Positions 27,489 to 36,364 of a stretch of DNA of 64,000 nt are shown here, piece by piece. The stretch is taken from positions 744,001 to 808,000 of the forward strand of contig NZ_CP043909.1 in the NCBI RefSeq assembly GCF_008630915.1, read 5' to 3'. The notes beneath the pieces are model-generated. The model saw nothing but the letters and a program-made list of their open reading frames with translations. It did no database searches and was not told where the DNA came from. Each line of letters begins with the position of its first letter. Position 1 is the first letter of the stretch. Made by a program: the position numbers and the translations under genes. This DNA comes from Acinetobacter suaedae (GTDB lineage: Bacteria; Pseudomonadota; Gammaproteobacteria; Pseudomonadales; Moraxellaceae).

Positions 27489-28451
27489 TTAATTCCTTTT
27501 TACGGTTCTAAATCCAACGTGACTCGTTGCTAAATCTAGCTCTTGAGGGTGTCTCGCAGCAGCGCGATAACGTGCGCAATAATTACTTGCACACAGATAA
27601 GAGCCTCCTTTGATGGTGTATTGCAAAATGCTGTTGGGGTCATGTCTATAAGTGGCTGGATCTCCCATATGATGGTCTCTTACTCCGGTATAAGGGGTTT
27701 GAGTCCATTCCCACACGTTTCCGATCATGTCATATAGACCAAAGGGGTTTGCCTTAAAACAGCCAACGGGGGCAACTTCATTGAAACCGTCTTGTTGGGT
27801 GTTTTGATAAGGAAACTCACCTTGCCAGTAGTTTGCAGTAGTATGTCCTTGATGGGTGGGGCCGATATCTGATTGTTGTTGAAATCCTTTGGCGGCATAT
27901 TCCCATTCAAGTTCTGTTGGTAGGTCGTGTCCTAACCAATGTGCATAAGCATAGGCATCATTCCATGTGATTAGGCGTACAGGCTCACTTGGAAGTGGGT
28001 GCTTGTTGCTATTTGCCCCCCATGGTTGCTTCCAATTGGCATCTGGCTTAAAAGCCCACCATTGCATTTCTGCTACAGGGGCGGTGGGCTGAATGAATAC
28101 GGCTGCACCACCTTGTTTTTCTGCATCTGTTATATATCCAGTTTGCTGTACAAATTCAGCAAACTGAGCATTTGTTACTTCAGTTGCATCAATCCAAAAT
28201 GATTTGACGGAGGTGAGTTCTTGTTTGAAAGGTTTTTCATCAGCATAACCCTCTGTTGTACCTAGTTGTATTTGACCTGCAGGTAGTTGAACCATGCCTG
28301 CAGTTTTGTCGTTTGACCAGTTAGGAGGCATGCCAGAATAATTTAAACATTTTGACGTGTCGCCTAGATTTAAAGTCATGTGTTTGTCAGGTGTATGCTT
28401 TTGACATCCAGATATGAATAGGAGTGGTAAGAGCATGATGATTGTCTTCAT
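27489..28451 (-). CDS. Formylglycine-generating enzyme, predicted lipoprotein
   Basis: SUMF1/FGE-like protein of 320 residues that would convert the sulfatase active-site cysteine to formylglycine using oxygen and copper. The FGE fold signatures include GNVWEWTQTPY, DLPTELEWEYAAKG and GGSYLCASNYCARYR; the latter carries C287 and C292, spaced like the catalytic pair of human FGE (C336/C341), so it should be active rather than a mere FGE-sulfatase-domain relative. It has a lipoprotein signal peptide with lipobox FISGC (Cys16), placing it in the periplasm. The ATG at 28451 has AGGAG 7 bases upstream. It follows the sulfatase by 10 bases. Confidence 0.88.
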   Translation of the reverse strand: MKTIIMLLPLLFISGCQKHTPDKHMTLNLGDTSKCLNYSGMPPNWSNDKTAGMVQLPAGQIQLGTTEGYADEKPFKQELTSVKSFWIDATEVTNAQFAEFVQQTGYITDAEKQGGAAVFIQPTAPVAEMQWWAFKPDANWKQPWGANSNKHPLPSEPVRLITWNDAYAYAHWLGHDLPTELEWEYAAKGFQQQSDIGPTHQGHTTANYWQGEFPYQNTQQDGFNEVAPVGCFKANPFGLYDMIGNVWEWTQTPYTGVRDHHMGDPATYRHDPNSILQYTIKGGSYLCASNYCARYRAAARHPQELDLATSHVGFRTVKRN

Positions 28452-28461
28452 CAGCAAACTC

Positions 28462-30138
28462 CTATTGTTTTATATATTGTTCGAAATCGACAACACCATT
28501 TTCATCGGCATATTTTAAGTACTTATCATTTAAAATTTTTACAATATCTGGGTGCTGGGTAAAAACATTATGCTGTTCATTAAAATCTTTTTTTAGGTTG
28601 TAGAGTTCCCAGCCTTGACTGTTAAATTTCGAAGGAGAGTTTTCTACGAGTTTCCATTCATCATTCTTTGCATAGCGACTGCCATGCAGTTCTTTGAAGT
28701 CGTAATAGTTTACTGGTCGGATACGTGCATTGTTGCTTTTCAAGGCTGGAATTAAGCTAAAGCCTGAAGGTTGGATTTTTTTGTTTGATGCTGGATAGAG
28801 GTGATCAGATTCAATATTTGCTAACTCCATTACGGTTGGAAAAATATCGCGAACAGTTGCAAAATGATTATTAATTCCTCGGTCTTTGGAGAGGTGTTGT
28901 GGATATTTGACTATGAATGGAACTCTAACACCACCCTCTGAAGCTGCTGATTTCCAATAGGTGAAAGGGGTGCTACTCACTTCTGACCAACGTGAACCCA
29001 TATATACATAGGAGGTGGCTTTGCCAATATTTTCGTAGCTATTGTCTGCTTCACCCATTGGGAAATTATGATTTCCTCCTTCGGCACCATTATCTGACAT
29101 GAAGATAATGAGTGTATTTTCATATTGATTATGCTTTTTTAAATACTGGATAACATCGCCAATACGATCGTCCAATTGGGTGATCATCCCTGCATACACT
29201 TCCATTTTTCGAGCTTCATATTTTCGCTCTTCTGGTGATAGTTCTGACCAGCTCTTGGTGTTGAGTGCTTGATTGCCTTGTTGTGTTGGGAGTTTTGTAT
29301 TAACAGGAATAAGTCCTAACTTTTTTTGCTTTTCGAAGCGTTGTTTCCGGATAGCATCGTAACCTTGGTCATATTTCCCTTTGTAGAGATTTAAATACGC
29401 ATCAGGTGCTTGAATTGGCCAGTGAGGTGCGGTGTATGCAAGGTATGCAAAGAAAGGTTTTTTTTGTTTGTTTTTATCGAGGTATTCAAAAGCTTTTTGA
29501 GTAAAGTAATCAGTAGAGAAGTAGCCGTCAGGCAATTCGGTCTTTTGACCATTCTCGGTATATTGAACTTTGCGTGGATAGTTTTTAGGTTGATCTTTGA
29601 AGTGTAAGTCGAATCCATCTAGTAGAACAAAGGAGTGATCAAAACCACGTGCATGAGGATTATGTTCTGGCGCATGACCTAAATGCCATTTACCCACCAT
29701 GAACGTATAATAATTTTTGTGCTTAAGAATCTCAGCTAGTGTGTAGGCATTTGGGGTTAAATGCCCAGAATAACCATCGACTTTAAGTAGCGCGCGCGGG
29801 CTATTTTCACCTACCCGTGCTGTTTGGCGTTTAGAGGTTTCATACATAGCGCCTAAACCCACGAGATGATTGTCAGCACCAGTCATGAGTTGTGCTCTAG
29901 TTGGTGAACACATTGATGAAGCGTGGAAATTAAAAAGCATTTTTCCTTGTTTTAGCAGGCTGTCAATGTTTGGTGTTTTGATTTCACTACCGTAAGCACC
30001 AATATCTGAAAAACCTAAATCATCTGCCAAAATGATCATGATATTCGGTGTTTGAGTCGTTTTAGCATGAGCTATTGGAAGGGTGTGTCCAAGAAGGGTG
30101 ATCCCCAGTGTTAAGTGGGCTAATTGTTTTAGCTTCAT
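28462..30138 (-). CDS. Secreted type I arylsulfatase
   Basis: A 558-residue sulfatase with a Sec signal peptide (LTLGITLLGHTLPIAHA). It contains the type I sulfatase signature CSPTR (Cys77, the residue oxidised to formylglycine), metal ligands in ILADDLGFSDIG, the motif GKWHLG and a late SDNGAEGG. The body closely resembles Pseudomonas AtsA arylsulfatase (for example AYTAPHWPIQAP and MEVYAGMI), but AtsA as I recall it has no signal peptide, whereas this one is exported. It hydrolyses sulfate esters, most likely of phenols. The start at 30138 has AAAGGA upstream. First gene of a VanR-type-operator-preceded operon. Confidence 0.92.
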   Translation of the reverse strand: MKLKQLAHLTLGITLLGHTLPIAHAKTTQTPNIMIILADDLGFSDIGAYGSEIKTPNIDSLLKQGKMLFNFHASSMCSPTRAQLMTGADNHLVGLGAMYETSKRQTARVGENSPRALLKVDGYSGHLTPNAYTLAEILKHKNYYTFMVGKWHLGHAPEHNPHARGFDHSFVLLDGFDLHFKDQPKNYPRKVQYTENGQKTELPDGYFSTDYFTQKAFEYLDKNKQKKPFFAYLAYTAPHWPIQAPDAYLNLYKGKYDQGYDAIRKQRFEKQKKLGLIPVNTKLPTQQGNQALNTKSWSELSPEERKYEARKMEVYAGMITQLDDRIGDVIQYLKKHNQYENTLIIFMSDNGAEGGNHNFPMGEADNSYENIGKATSYVYMGSRWSEVSSTPFTYWKSAASEGGVRVPFIVKYPQHLSKDRGINNHFATVRDIFPTVMELANIESDHLYPASNKKIQPSGFSLIPALKSNNARIRPVNYYDFKELHGSRYAKNDEWKLVENSPSKFNSQGWELYNLKKDFNEQHNVFTQHPDIVKILNDKYLKYADENGVVDFEQYIKQ

Positions 30139-30232
30139 ATTGCAATCCTTTGGTGTGGTTGGTGCATCTTGCACTCAAAAAGCTATCTTTGTTTAAAAAA
30201 TAGGCTTGCTAAAAGCATAATTTATTTTTTTA

Positions 30233-30244
30233 AATGGATCCATA
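30233..30244. promoter_or_regulatory. VanR-type operator before the sulfatase operon
   Basis: AATGGATCCATA with a palindromic core ATGGATCCAT, 95 bases upstream of the sulfatase start. Confidence 0.72.
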
Positions 30245-30359
30245 TTTAATTTTAATAATTTTAATGTTTTTTTTATATTGGTGATTTTTATATTTAATTT
30301 TATAAAATACATATATTTAATTTTATATCCTTAAATTGTTTGTTAAAAACCATTGATTT

Positions 30360-30371
30360 TTTGGATCCATA
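30360..30371. promoter_or_regulatory. VanR-type operator before vanK
   Basis: TTTGGATCCATA with the TGGATCCA core, about 165 bases upstream of vanK. TTGGATCCATAT is identical to the copy at 26279-26290. Confidence 0.72.
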
Positions 30372-30536
30372 TATTCACTATAAAAAAAGCAGGATGCTTA
30401 GCAAAACGTATCGACAGCATACGGTTTGTGAAATCAAACAATGTTAATAAATTTTTGGATAGGGATATGCATGATCAGCCATCGCACGCTTTTGCGTTGA
30501 TGTATGTGTATTTTATCCAGTGTTGGAGATATACAC

Positions 30537-31886
30537 ATGAACCGAGATGTTCTAAGTGAAATAAACCAAAATAAGATGAGCCGTTATCAATGGTTCGTGA
30601 TTTCAATTTGTATTTGTCTAAATATTATCGATGGTTTTGATGTCATGGTCATGGCATTTACGGCGCCCTCAGTGTCTATGGAGTGGTCTTTGTCGGGGGC
30701 ACAAATCGGAATGCTATTGAGTGCAGGCCTGTTTGGAATGGCTGCTGGTTCAATATTTTTAGCGCCTTTTGCAGACAAAGTGGGGCGTCGTTTATTGATC
30801 TTATCTTGCTTAGTTATTTCTGGTCTAAGTATGTTGGCTTGCGCATTTGTAGACAATCACAATACCTTAGCATTACTTCGTTTTATCACGGGTATTGGTG
30901 TCGGTGGAATTTTGGCAAGTAGTAATGTTTTAGCAAGTGAGTATGCGAATGGGCGATGGAGAAGTCTTGCAGTGAGTTTAATGTCTACTGGTTATGGAAT
31001 CGGTGCGACGTTAGGAGGTGTATTATCACTGGCTTTGATTGAACAGTTAGGATGGCGTTCAATTTTCTTGGCAGGTGGGATTGCTACAATCATGATGCTA
31101 TTTGTGAGCATCTGGTTGCTGCCAGAATCACTGGATTATTTGTTGGCAAAAAGACCGAAACAAGCACTCAAGCAAATTAATATGACGATGCAGAGAATAG
31201 GCGGAAGTACTCTGTCTGCTTTACCACACCAAATAAAAACCAGTACTGCGGGAAATAAAGGGGAATTAGTAAAGCTATTTGACGGTCATCTTCGCTTCCA
31301 AACACTTTGCCTTTGGTTTGCTTTTTTCCTAGTAATGTTTGGTTTTTATTTTGTGATGAGCTGGACACCTAAAATTTTACTTTCAATGGGAATGTCTGCT
31401 GATCAGGGTGTGACGACTGGGATTCTGATTAGTATCGGTGGGATTTTTGGAGCCGCAATTATTGGATTACTTGCATCACGTATCAAAATTTTCTATGCAT
31501 TAAGCCTCTTTTTGGGACTAACGGCAGTTTGTGTATTTTTATTTGTTGCGGTTTCAGCGCATGTAAGTGTGGCTCTGGTTGTCGGTTTACTACTAGGAAC
31601 GCTTATTAATGGTTGTGTAGCAGGCTTATATTCAATTTCCCCTACGATTTATGAGGCTGACATTCGTAGTCGTGGAGTCGGGTATGCGATTGGTTTTGGG
31701 CGTATTGGTGCGATTCTATCACCAACGGTTGCAGGCATATTTCTTGATAAGGGCATTGCTCCAGCCACGCTCTATGCTTATTACGGGGTGGTATTTATTT
31801 TCGCAATATTTTTGATTCTGAGTTTGGGTAGTGCTTTTTATCGGAACAAAAAAGAGCAAAATTACTCATTTGAAACAGCACCTTAA
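30537..31886 (+). CDS. vanK: Aromatic acid:H+ symporter (VanK-type MFS)
   Basis: A 12-helix MFS transporter of 449 residues of the aromatic acid/H+ symporter family. The characteristic DGFDVMVMAF in helix 1 and the loop motif GPxADKxGRR (here APFADKVGRR) are visible, as is RWRSLAVSLMSTGYGIG. It imports vanillate or protocatechuate-like acids across the inner membrane; Acinetobacter baylyi VanK is the closest family member by position. The ATG at 30537 follows GGAG; the frame also opens 33 bases earlier without support. It heads a vanK-vanP operon. Confidence 0.87.
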   Translation: MNRDVLSEINQNKMSRYQWFVISICICLNIIDGFDVMVMAFTAPSVSMEWSLSGAQIGMLLSAGLFGMAAGSIFLAPFADKVGRRLLILSCLVISGLSMLACAFVDNHNTLALLRFITGIGVGGILASSNVLASEYANGRWRSLAVSLMSTGYGIGATLGGVLSLALIEQLGWRSIFLAGGIATIMMLFVSIWLLPESLDYLLAKRPKQALKQINMTMQRIGGSTLSALPHQIKTSTAGNKGELVKLFDGHLRFQTLCLWFAFFLVMFGFYFVMSWTPKILLSMGMSADQGVTTGILISIGGIFGAAIIGLLASRIKIFYALSLFLGLTAVCVFLFVAVSAHVSVALVVGLLLGTLINGCVAGLYSISPTIYEADIRSRGVGYAIGFGRIGAILSPTVAGIFLDKGIAPATLYAYYGVVFIFAIFLILSLGSAFYRNKKEQNYSFETAP

Positions 31887-31918
31887 ATTTTTGAAAATTA
31901 AATAGTTGAGATAGGAAA

Positions 31919-33199
31919 ATGAAAAAGACACCATGGTGGGTGGGGGTATGTTTGTGCCCGTTATTTAGTCAGGTTGTGCATGCAGAGTTCATTGAAGACA
32001 GTCAAGCTGAGCTGACATTTCGAAATTTTTACTTTGATCGGGATTATAAGAAGGATCCATATCCATATACAGCCGCGAGAGATTGGGCACAAGGTTTAAT
32101 TTTTAAAGGACAGTCAGGCTATACAGAGGGAGTCGTTGGATTCGGCGTCGATGTGTTGGCAATGACAGGCTTTAATTTGATGGGCAATCGTGCAGATGAT
32201 TATGCGCGTAGCGGTTTATTGAAAGTCAATGCAGATAATTCTCGTGATGACTATTATGGAAAAATTGGGGTTACTGGAAAGGCTAAGTTTAGAAAAAATG
32301 AGCTTTTTGTGGGAGACCTTGTTCCACAATTGCCAACCATATTTTCATCGCCAGCACGTTTATTCCCATAGACTTATCGTGGTATTCGCTTTGTTTCAAA
32401 TGAAATCCCAAATCTTCAATTAGAAGGGTTTTATGTGGATGAAGTGCGACAACGCGATTCGATTCGCTATACAGATGTTGGTACAGATAATATAAACCAT
32501 CGTTTTGATAAAGCGGCAACGACTGAGCATTTCTATAGCTTTGGGGGGAGTTACCAATTCAAAGATTACCGTTTACGTGCTTATCATGCTGAACTTAAAG
32601 ACATTTACCAACAACAATTTTTGGGCTTTAACGGAAAACAGGCTTTAAACGAACAACTTAATTTTCTAAGTGATGTACGTTTTTTTAATAGTACTGAAAC
32701 TGGAAGCAAAGAAATTGGAGAGGTTGATAACCACCATATTAGCGGTTTATTTGGTTTGAACTATAAAAACCATACAGTTTCTTTGGGATATATGCAGTCG
32801 TTTGGTTCAACTGGATTACCTTTTTTGTCAGGAACTGAAAGTCCTGTTGTGCTTGATTTTATGAGTTCGGATTATTCAAACAAGGATGAAAAAGTTTATT
32901 CAGTTCGTTATGAGTATGATTTTAAAGATGCACAATTAGGTGATCTGCCGTTAAATGGGCTTCGCTTTATGACACGATATGCGAAAGGCGAGGATATTGA
33001 TTTGCTCCAATATGGAAAGCAGCGTTTTAAAGAAGAATCAATTGAAGTCGATTTAGGATATAAAATCCCTGAAGGAAAATTACAGGGGTTAGGTATGAGG
33101 GCGCGTTTTTCCCACTATCGTAATGATATGCCAACGCATATGACGTTCCACTCGACGAATGAAATGCGCTTCAATGTTGATTATAGTTTTAAATTCTGA
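31919..33199 (+). pseudogene. vanP: vanP-type porin gene interrupted by an amber codon
   Basis: A 427-codon frame encoding an OprD-family porin beginning MKKTPWWVGVCLCPLFSQVVHA (signal peptide) and ending FNVDYSFKF, split by an in-frame TAG at 32369-32371. Before the stop the protein reads ..SSPARLFP, after it ..TYRGIRFVSNEIPNL; an OprD-like PQTYRG would need CAG, so a single C-to-T change probably made the amber codon. Both halves keep the reading frame and good barrel sequence, which points to a very recent loss, a readthrough case, or a sequencing error. AGGA precedes the start. Downstream of vanK, the usual position of vanP. Confidence 0.82.
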
Positions 33200-33200
33200 T

Positions 33201-33276
33201 TGGTGCGCTCAGCGGGACTCGAACCCACGTCGGTCGCTTAGGAGGCAACTGCTCTATCCAGTTAAGCTATGAGCGC
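33201..33276 (-). tRNA. tRNA-Arg (anticodon CCT)
   Basis: A 76-base cloverleaf including an encoded CCA end. The acceptor stem is GCGCTCA / TGAGCGC. The anticodon stem GTTGC / GCGAC encloses the loop CTCCTAA, giving anticodon CCT (reads AGG). T-loop is TTCGAGT. It stands alone between the end of vanP and aroP. Confidence 0.96.
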
Positions 33277-33296
33277 ATAGTGCAATGATTATAAAC

Positions 33297-33327
33297 AAAA
33301 AAGTGATTGCCGAAGCAATCACTTTTT
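33297..33327 (-). terminator. aroP terminator
   Basis: The stem AAGTGATTGC / GCAATCACTT with a CGAA loop is flanked by A and T tracts, just past the aroP stop and upstream of the tRNA. Confidence 0.88.
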
Positions 33328-33337
33328 ATTAAATAAT

Positions 33338-34696
33338 TTAATCTTTAGGTTTTAGATTAAGTACTTTATATAGCGCAAGCATGAGTATGATCCAAATAGG
33401 GATCATCAACACTGATTCTTTAAAGCCTTGTTGCCACATGATATAAAGAACGACAGCGATGAATGCTAACACCAAATAGTTACTGAAAGGTGCCCACAAT
33501 GCAGGAAAGCTGGTTTTTAAATCTTTTTGTTTTACCATCGCCTTAAATTTTAGGTGCGTTAAGCTGATCATCGCCCAGTTTAGAACCAAAGCACCAACCA
33601 CTACGTACATCAAATGACCTAGTGCTTCTTCTGGTACAAAATAGTTTAAAAGTACACAACCAAAAATTAATAAAGCGGAGAGTAAAACAGCAGGGATTGG
33701 TACGCCTTGTTTATTGGTCTTTGTGAACACTTTCGGCGCATTGCCTTGCTGAGCTAGGCCATAAAGCATACGGCTATTCGCATACATACCACTGTTATAA
33801 ACAGATAAAGCCGCTGTCAGGATGATGAAGTTCAGTAAGTGTGCTGCCCAACCGATTCCCATTTGACTGAAAATCATCACAAATGGGCTTTTATCTAGAC
33901 CACCTAAATCAAGTTGATTCCAAGGGACCAATGATAGAAGGATCGTTAATGAACCAATATAGAAAATCAGAATACGAAATACCACTTGGTTAATGGCTTT
34001 CGGAATGGTTTTCTTCGGATCTTTCGCCTCTGCAGCCGCCATCCCAATGAGTTCAATACCACCAAAAGCGAACATCAAGAAAGCTAACATGAAGAACAAG
34101 CCTTCAAAACCATTTGGGAAGAACCCACCATGTGTCCAAAGGTTGCTAAAAGATGCGGTTGAGTTAGCATCAGCTGTTGCTAGTAAGAAAAGACCAAACA
34201 AAATCATAGCAATAACAGCTGTGACTTTAATGATCGCTAACCAAAACTCAGATTCACCATAGAATTTTACATTGGTGAGATTAATTGCCGTGATCACAAT
34301 AAAGAAAAACAATACTGATGACCATGCTGGAATATGAGGCCACCAATAATTGATATATTTTGCGACAGCAGTAAGTTCTGCCATAGCGACTAAGATATAG
34401 AGGACCCAATAGTTCCAGCCAGATAGGAAACCTGGAAATTTACCCCAATATTTATATGCAAAATGGCTAAATGAACCGGCAACTGGTTCTTCGACGATCA
34501 TTTCGCCGAGTTGACGCATGATTAAAAATGCGATCAAACCGCCAATTGCATAACCCAAAATAATAGATGGTCCAGCAGACTGGATCACTTGTGCAGAACC
34601 TAAAAATAAGCCCGTACCAATTGCCCCACCCATGGCGATGAGCTGAATATGACGGTTTTTTAGTCCACGCTGAAGTTGAGAAGTATCGTTGTTCAA
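33338..34696 (-). CDS. aroP: Aromatic amino acid permease (AroP/PheP type)
   Basis: A 12-helix APC-superfamily permease of 452 residues. N-terminal GLKNRHIQLIAMGGAIGTGLF, then RQLGEMIVEEPVAGSFSHFA and YNSGMYANSRMLYGLA, follow the AroP/PheP pattern closely, so import of phenylalanine, tyrosine or tryptophan by proton symport is the likely role. Some related permeases transport proline or histidine, so the exact substrate is inferred. It is a single gene with a terminator; its promoter lies in the divergent gap before prpF. Confidence 0.85.
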   Translation of the reverse strand: MNNDTSQLQRGLKNRHIQLIAMGGAIGTGLFLGSAQVIQSAGPSIILGYAIGGLIAFLIMRQLGEMIVEEPVAGSFSHFAYKYWGKFPGFLSGWNYWVLYILVAMAELTAVAKYINYWWPHIPAWSSVLFFFIVITAINLTNVKFYGESEFWLAIIKVTAVIAMILFGLFLLATADANSTASFSNLWTHGGFFPNGFEGLFFMLAFLMFAFGGIELIGMAAAEAKDPKKTIPKAINQVVFRILIFYIGSLTILLSLVPWNQLDLGGLDKSPFVMIFSQMGIGWAAHLLNFIILTAALSVYNSGMYANSRMLYGLAQQGNAPKVFTKTNKQGVPIPAVLLSALLIFGCVLLNYFVPEEALGHLMYVVVGALVLNWAMISLTHLKFKAMVKQKDLKTSFPALWAPFSNYLVLAFIAVVLYIMWQQGFKESVLMIPIWIILMLALYKVLNLKPKD

Positions 34697-35064
34697 AGGA
34701 CTGAGCTCGACGAGGAATAAGTGGATTATTCTAATAGATTGAAAGATTTTCGCCTAGTAAAACAACAGTTAGGCTATGACTGGAAAGTAGTGTTAAAAAA
34801 TCTTTTAAAATCTTATATTTGAATCGCTGGTAAAATAATCAAAGATTAATGTTTAAACAACTAGAAATAGCTTTTGCTGTTTAATTCACAATTTTTTATT
34901 TTGTTGCCATTGTCAAACACAATCAATCCACTGAATATACAGAGCATAATTTAAGCATGATATTTGGCTTAGAAAAATAGGTTATAAAGTATTTTGGCTT
35001 GTTGTACAGTAATTTAAAATGAAATCGCTATTGTACGAAAAACACGATAAAAGGATGAAATGAA
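34697..35064. other. Divergent intergenic region aroP / prpF
   Basis: About 370 AT-rich bases without a gene. It must hold both promoters. The only pattern noted is TTGTAC at 35002-35007 repeated at 35031-35036 close to prpF; no regulator can be named. Confidence 0.5.
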
Positions 35065-36252
35065 ATGAGTTCAGTCCCACAAATTAAAGTTCCTGCTACC
35101 TATATGCGTGGGGGGACAAGTAAGGGCGTTTTTTTCAAATTAGATGATTTACCAGCATCAGCACAAGTGGCTGGTCAAGCGCGTGATCAACTCCTTCTCC
35201 GTGTGATCGGCAGTCCTGACCCATATGCTAAGCAAATTGATGGGATGGGTGGGGCAACTTCAAGTACCAGTAAAACTGTAATTTTGGCAAAAAGTTCTGA
35301 ACCAGAACATGATGTGGATTATTTATTTGGGCAAGTTTCGATAGATCAACCTTTTGTAGATTGGAGTGGTAACTGCGGTAATTTAACTGCAGCAGTTGGA
35401 TCCTTTGCGATTTCAAATGGTCTGGTCGATGCGGAGCGTATTCCTGAAAATGGTATTTGTACAGTACGTATTTGGCAGAAAAATATTCAGAAGACCATCA
35501 TTGCTCATGTGCCGATCATTAACGGAGAAGTACAAGAAACTGGTGAGTTTGAGTTAGATGGTGTGACTTTCCCCGCAGCAGAAGTTCAGATTGAGTTTTT
35601 AGATCCTGCTGATGATGGTGAAGATGGGGGCGATATGTTCCCTACAGGAAATGTGGTGGATCAACTCAATGTACCTGATATTGGGTCATTCCAAGCAACC
35701 TTTATTAATGCGGGTATTCCAACCATTTTCTTAAATGCTGAAGATATCGGCTATCAAGGGACTGAGTTACAAGATCATATCAATGGTGATGCGACAGCGC
35801 TGGCTCGTTTTGAAAAGATTCGTGCTTATGGTGCTGTGCAAATGGGGTTGTTTAAAGATGTTTCTGAAGCCGCATCCCGTCAGCACACGCCGAAGATCGC
35901 TTTTGTATCTAAACCAAAAACATATACCTCTTCAAGTGGGAAATCTGTTGAGGCAACTGAGGTGGATCTGCTGGTACGTGCACTTTCTATGGGCAAATTA
36001 CACCATGCAATGATGGGTACAGCCGCTGTTGCGATTGGTACAGCGGCTGCGGTTCCAGGCACCTTGGTTAATTTGGCTGCTGGTGGAGGTGAACGAGAGG
36101 CTGTACGTTTTGGTCATCCTTCGGGAACATTGCGTGTCGGTGCGCAGGCAGAATTGATTGATGGTAAATGGTCAGTAAAAAAAGCCATTATGAGTCGGAG
36201 TGCACGTGTATTGATGGAAGGTTGGGTGCGTGTTCCTGGAGATAGTTTCTAA
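35065..36252 (+). CDS. prpF: PrpF, 2-methylaconitate isomerase
   Basis: A 395-residue member of the PrpF family, whose product isomerises 2-methylaconitate made by AcnD in the 2-methylcitrate cycle of propionate breakdown. The signature runs YMRGGTSKGVFF, GGATSSTSKTVIL and SGNCGNLTAAVG are visible and the protein matches full-length PrpF throughout (for example ALSMGKLHHAMMGTAAVAIG). AAGGA precedes the ATG. Unusually it stands alone: no prpB, prpC or acnD flank it. A GalD-type oxalomesaconate tautomerase is the main alternative but the fit to PrpF looks better. Confidence 0.87.
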   Translation: MSSVPQIKVPATYMRGGTSKGVFFKLDDLPASAQVAGQARDQLLLRVIGSPDPYAKQIDGMGGATSSTSKTVILAKSSEPEHDVDYLFGQVSIDQPFVDWSGNCGNLTAAVGSFAISNGLVDAERIPENGICTVRIWQKNIQKTIIAHVPIINGEVQETGEFELDGVTFPAAEVQIEFLDPADDGEDGGDMFPTGNVVDQLNVPDIGSFQATFINAGIPTIFLNAEDIGYQGTELQDHINGDATALARFEKIRAYGAVQMGLFKDVSEAASRQHTPKIAFVSKPKTYTSSSGKSVEATEVDLLVRALSMGKLHHAMMGTAAVAIGTAAAVPGTLVNLAAGGGEREAVRFGHPSGTLRVGAQAELIDGKWSVKKAIMSRSARVLMEGWVRVPGDSF

Positions 36253-36364
36253 GGTCTGCATAAATCCCTTTGTTATAGGGGGACTTCCTTGAAATTGATG
36301 ATATGATGTCGGCATTCCGACAAATCTTGTCATATCATCTCTTATTCAATATTTCGAGGCAATT

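Larger units (their letters stand above)
30139..30536. other. Divergent control region, sulfatase operon / vanK
   Basis: About 400 AT-rich bases without a gene between the divergent sulfatase and vanK genes. They hold two VanR-type operator cores (30233-30244 and 30360-30371) and must contain both promoters. No other clear structure was seen. Confidence 0.7.

Noticed and set aside
32051..32062. GGATCC in vanP, and further copies near 7873, 35400, 36988, 48695 and 60709
   Set aside because: They lie inside coding sequence and most lack the TGGATCCA palindrome core, so they were not counted as VanR operators.
33201..33276. tRNA-Arg as an integration site of an island ending in the van locus
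   Set aside because: No integrase and no duplicated 3' end of the tRNA were found in the window.
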